Below, piece after piece: positions 59,670 to 64,000 of a stretch of DNA of 64,000 nucleotides. Made by a program: the position numbers and the translations under genes. The stretch lies in assembly GCA_011009095.1 (NCBI GenBank), contig VTPC01089495.1, forward strand, positions 1 through 64,000. Reading direction: 5' to 3'. Origin of the DNA: Ignelater luminosus. Its lineage: Eukaryota; Arthropoda; Insecta; Coleoptera; Elateridae. Position 1 is the first letter of the stretch; each line of letters starts with the position of its first letter. Below the pieces are notes generated by a model. It searched no databases. It worked only from the letters and a program-made list of their open reading frames with translations, and was not told the origin of the DNA.

Positions 59670-60960
59670 TTCGTGATTCCTTGATTGTTTTAGGTCTTAC
59701 AAAGGAAAGTCAGTAGGTATTGAATCTCAGACCTTAATATGCTTATGGGCATCCAGATAAAAGTATGTTTAAACTAAACATGAGCTGTTAAAAGGTCATT
59801 AAATGATTTACCCATCTACATTAACAGTTCTATATAGTAGCATAACAAAACAAAGCAAAGAAAACACCACTTTTCGGAATTGCAAAATCGAGAAAGCGCA
59901 ATAATTTCGAAGGCTTTTCTCCAGTGTATGTAGAAAATATAGAATGAAACTATCTTTTCCTAGATATTTGTTCTTGAAAATGATACCAAATGCTTTGAAT
60001 CTCGTTGCATTTTATAACATCATTAATATTTACGCGGAAATGAGATTCTACATATTGCACTACACCGGAGAAAGACCATCAAACTTCAATGTAAGTAATG
60101 GAATTGAAGTCTTCAATTTCAAGTAGCATTTCATTTCGTTATTTCCCTGCTTAAATATCCGAATCATTCAAATAAAAACACGAATACCCAAAGAATTTAA
60201 TTCGGTTACATCACTTCTCTATTAAAAAATTATATTTTCGCCGTCCCTGATCTGAATTTATTTATAAATCGCATTACAAGAATGAATTACTGAAATTTAT
60301 AGGTGTATGCAAAGCTTGTAAATTTTAACTGCAAAAAAAACGTTTTCGAGTTTAATATTTTATATAAAGCCTAATATAATCATTAAACTTATCTATTTTA
60401 TGTATCTCAGCTTTTCATCTAATATATGGTTTCCAAGAGGTGCGCCTTTAGTTTCAAATAACAAATGGAACGGCCAGTACTTTTAAAATTCTTTTTTCGT
60501 TATTAATGTTACCGGCGGAATAGCAAAAACCTTTAATATTGACTTTTATAGTATAATTTGCAAAGGATATAAGTAGTGAATGATAAAAGTGGATTCAATT
60601 CGCTAATAAAAATTCGTTTCTATTAATTTTAACTTAAAAACTTATGACATTTACGTTTCGTGTTCGAAGATTTTAGTTAAAACCTGCTCGATTCGAATCC
60701 TACCTCAATTTCTTATACATTTTATCCATTAAAATTTGTCATATTAATTTGTAAACATGGGTTATTAATTCCAAGTATTTGCTTGTTTAACTGGCTATAT
60801 CAGTCAAGCCAAATACATTTTCTTCAAACGAAAAAGTTCGGCGGCGATAAAAACCTACCTTAACTGCACAAACACTTTTAACGAAATAACGTCATGTTGA
60901 CAAGAAGTCAATAAAACGAAACCAAAATCCAAAACGATATTTTAATGTGACATGACGATA
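59670..60960. other. AT-rich non-coding stretch
   Basis: No gene is supportable. A 60-codon plus frame at 59944-60126 ends in a YTGERPSNFN phrase before a donor-like GTAAGTAA; this is discussed as a finding and is not called a gene. Confidence 0.45.
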
Positions 60961-60969
60961 TAACGAGTT

Positions 60970-61290
60970 ATTACAGGTACGAGGGGAGATGTCACCAAGC
61001 AAGTTGAACATAACGTAGGCCGGGTCGCGCTTCATTTGTCTCGGGGTCCGTCATCTATCTGGCACAGATCGGACTGCGATATACTGGACATTTTAATGGC
61101 CAAACCATGTCCAGGGCCGGTATTAAGCAAAACAAAAACGACACATCAATTAGGTAGGTTTTAGGCACTGTGTTTTTTACATCCGTGCGTACATTGTTAA
61201 TATATTGGCCTTAACGTGGACAGGCCGAAATTTATTTTGTTTCGCGTAGACCAAAATAAAGCCGGAGGGACTTTAATGTGTGAACACCAA
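60970..61290. other. GC-richer non-coding island with homeodomain-like sites
   Basis: A 300-base block of balanced composition contains GTAGGCCGGGTCGCGCTTCA, TTTAATGGCC (a homeodomain-type core), TCAATTAGG and CCGGAGGGACTTTAATGTG. No frame is open across it. It is the longest of the GC-richer non-coding islands and the best candidate here for a conserved regulatory element; the role is inferred from composition and motif content only. Confidence 0.3.
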
Positions 61291-61299
61291 TTTCTGAAT

Positions 61300-64000
61300 C
61301 ACCTCTTCTACCTCATTAAAGTTGTTAAAGAGGATCGAAGATAAACTGTTTGATAATATTTGGATTGATTCAGACCTCTACAGTTTTAATAATGAAAACG
61401 ATTCAGAAAGTTTGTTAACGAAAACAAAATTCATCTTTCTATCTGAATTTTTTCATTTCTTACTCTAGGGAGATTACTACAAAGAGAACAAAGAAGTGTA
61501 CAAAACTTATTACAACATTGTGCTCGTAAAACTTAAAAAATTGTATTTTATTCTAAAAAGCTTTTTATTCTTCTCCCAAGTTTCGATTTTGCGGATTCAT
61601 TAGAAGTTCAAATTAATTGTTGTAAATTTTATTAATATTATTATTATTATTAATAAAGCTTAGTTTATCCTGACTGCACCCAGAAATAAGGAAATAAATT
61701 ATCTATTTGACCACTTTGACTATGGCTAATATTACAGGGTCTATCTTTCGCAAAAGTATTCTTTTATTTAACGACAGTAAACCATTTTAAAAATTAGGAA
61801 GACCAAAGAGCAAAATCTGGCTTGTGGAGGTTTCATATTTTAGTTGAAACACAAGTTTCCGACTTTGCCTATAGTAAAAAGGAAAGAAAATATCGAAATC
61901 AAACAGTGATTAGTATCTTCCCAGTAAAATCAAACCTTGCAAATAACAAACGATTTAGCAAAATTTGACAAGAATCCAATCACACACTGTGTGCGTGTTT
62001 GGATTGATAAATTTCGCTAATGTAAACTGTTGCAGAAGAATGAAAACTTTTTGCACACATTTAGACGTTGATGATGTTCGTCTTAATGTAGAAGAAGATT
62101 TGATTTGATTCTTGCTACTTTTGGGAAACGAATTTCGTTCCAAAGACTGACACAAATAGAAAAGTAAATCATTAGATATTTAGTCTAGTTTAACAATTCG
62201 ATTCAAGCGAAGGCTTTCTCAAATGATACTGCAATGCGACAGCATTTGGAAAAAGTCAGTCTGTTAAGCAGTTTTCCCTACGTAGATTTCCAAGTACATT
62301 TTGCTGGCAACAAACGAACATTAAATCCTATACAAAACTTGGTAATGATGCATCCGAGACAATGACGCTAATGCAACTCTGTCTGGAAATTCATGTATAC
62401 TTGGTGCTCATTTATTTGAGCACTTCAGAAGTAGAAGATATAGAAAACCGTAGAGTTTGTCAGAACTGCTTCTTGGTACGATGAGGAGTAATGTCACCGA
62501 TTTAATTTCAAAATTATCAAAAACCAAAAATTTGGATTTGTTTAGACCGTACAAATTGGATTTTGATAACAGAGCAATATTTCTGAGTTTCAAACTGGCT
62601 GCTACAAAGAAAACACAAAACTAAATTTATGCGTTGAACCAAACCTTGTGTCAAATAACTAAGCAAGACGTCTTAAGGACATTGAAGACACAACTTCCTG
62701 TGGACCTTATCTTAACTGAATTTCTAGAAGAATCCTTAAATGGTCAGACAGGTCAGCATCTATGAGTCTTCACTGATCTCCTAATGCAACAGCATAGTCG
62801 AAACTGGAAATTGAAAACAAAAACGTTACGAAAATACTTCCTCAGAGACTCTCCGGAAATATCTTTAACCGTCAATGCCGTCAACTAGACTTTTATAGGA
62901 TTCTTGGAAATGGTCACAAGGGTTTGCCAAAACAACTGCCTTTGCCATTCTGATATAAAAAGTGCTTTCTGCAATAACCGCAGCTGCAAGAAATATAATA
63001 TCTGAATTTTCAAGCAAAATCAACATCTTGAAAGAATAACTTTGAGTGCATTATTTTGTAACAAAAACCGTAACAGCTGCATCAGAGGCCTTGGTGTCAA
63101 AATAAATATGAAAAAGATTATAAATGTTTTAAAATTCAAACTTTTTTTAAAGACGTTCGCACAAGTTTGAAAATTAACCCTGAGGCTAAGAAGAGGAACT
63201 GCATCGCTTAGGCTTACTTATCGGCTTTTCGTGCAGATTGGAGATTGGGTTGCTTTGGTAAAATTATCCGGCATCTTGTCAATGTTTTTTTGTATGGTTT
63301 CTTGATTTCAAAATAAAACGAGTTTTTGAGGAGGTAGTGATTGTTGGAGATCTGCTACTGAAGATGTAGTTACTGAGTTCTGGCCGATTGCTACTGGATG
63401 CTGCTGACTGGAGTAAGTGAACTAACGTCATTGAAGGTTTTGCTGGATTCTTGCTAAGTAACCCTCAGAATGCTTACCTGGAGATCTGAAGCTGATTTCT
63501 ATAGCCTGAAATTCAAATATGTCTGGACGGGGCCACGAATTGCTTAATGGAATTTTCCACTTAAAATTGCTTTTCTAAGATCAACACATTTCTTGACAAG
63601 GTTAGTTTCTTGTCTAAAACTGTGTAAGTACCTTTGCATTTCATAGTCGTCTATAGATTCTACAAGAAAGACTTTATGACACTTTATGGAAACTTCAGAT
63701 AACTATCTTTAGACAGAAGTATTTATCTGTCTTTTCTAGGTATCGACGAGTACGTATTTCGAATTTTTAGGCATTGGTATTTATCAGACATCATTTGCTG
63801 AGTGTCGGTATCAGACATTGTGATACTTTTCCTAACGCTTAAATGGATATAGACAGTCTCATTATTAGCCCTCTAACTCTAATTATATCCTATGTTTTGA
63901 AATTTCAAAATATGCAGTTACATCAATAAGCATTTCCTGTCTTTAATACAGAACTTCAGCATGATTATTTGTTTTGAGGGAGTTTACATCGTTTCGGTTT
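61300..64000. other. Non-coding stretch to the end of the window
   Basis: I see no supportable gene. An (ATT)n microsatellite lies at 61633-61655. Short minus frames at 61955-62155 and 62408-62593 have no domain. From about 61740 the composition is somewhat less AT-biased, which might mark an eroded element, but no motif supports a call. Confidence 0.45.
61633..61655. repeat. (ATT)n microsatellite
   Basis: Seven or so tandem ATT units with one interruption, next to further TTAATA words. Confidence 0.8.

Noticed and set aside
60680-60710. GATTCGAATCC resembling a tRNA T-arm box B
   Set aside because: The flanking bases do not pair as a T-stem, and no A box or acceptor stem lies at the right distance.
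1-64000. CRISPR arrays, operons, ribosome binding sites, rRNA or tRNA genes, known insect microRNAs
   Set aside because: I looked for regular spacer arrays, bacterial gene layout, tRNA boxes and the mature sequences of common insect microRNAs that I remember, and found none.

Overview
This is an AT-rich animal genomic window, roughly two-thirds A+T by eye. It has no operons, no ribosome binding sites and no long open reading frames. The mobile elements are relics of mariner and Tc1-like transposons, hAT-type miniature elements and a non-LTR retrotransposon fragment. Together with CCTAA-like simple repeats, this points to an arthropod, most likely an insect. The sequence alone does not give a species. 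No host protein-coding gene can be assigned with confidence, so the window reads as an intergenic desert or part of a very long intron. Most open frames above 60 codons are chance frames or pieces of transposons.

Layout. 1-11 kb is AT-rich DNA with a nested hairpin near the left edge, a GC-rich 160-bp tandem duplication at 4.7-5.0 kb, and an inverted array of a ~16-bp TTTGTCTAA-type motif at 5.9-6.4 kb. 11.9-12.85 kb is a decayed mariner transposase. 19.0-19.5 kb (minus) is the C-terminal end of a non-LTR retrotransposon polymerase. 21.6-21.8 kb is a GC-rich island that could be a spliced 5' exon. 23.9-24.6 kb is a GC-rich unit with a TATA box and poly(A) signal, resembling a solo LTR. 26.0-27.8 kb is a ~177-bp satellite array interrupted by a 5'-truncated Tc1-like transposon. 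31.3 kb holds a small hAT-like element, and 32.0-33.15 kb is a GC-richer block with unassigned protein-like frames. A 100-N assembly gap at 35.5 kb is flanked by two copies of the same sequence. 36.96-37.70 kb is the 5' half of a mariner with one clear terminal repeat. A 56-codon frame with a signal-peptide-like start lies at 38.9 kb. 43.9-45.0 kb is a nearly full-length mariner with both terminal repeats.

46.9-48.75 kb is the most striking structure: a 1.85-kb foldback element with ~0.7-kb inverted arms and no coding capacity. 50.6-53.4 kb is a degenerate tandem-repeat array interrupted by a Tc1/mariner-superfamily transposase relic (minus strand). 57.4 kb holds a 214-bp hAT-type miniature element. 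59.4-59.7 kb has telomere-like CCTAA/ATCTA repeats, and 61.0-61.3 kb is a GC-richer island.

The genes do not form a pathway. What links the features is a layered history of insertion and decay: DNA transposons of at least four lineages, two of them lying inside older tandem arrays. Scattered GC-richer non-coding islands (7.5, 16.1, 20.9, 29.4, 34.6, 55.3 and 61.0 kb) are the best candidates for host regulatory DNA, but that is inference only.
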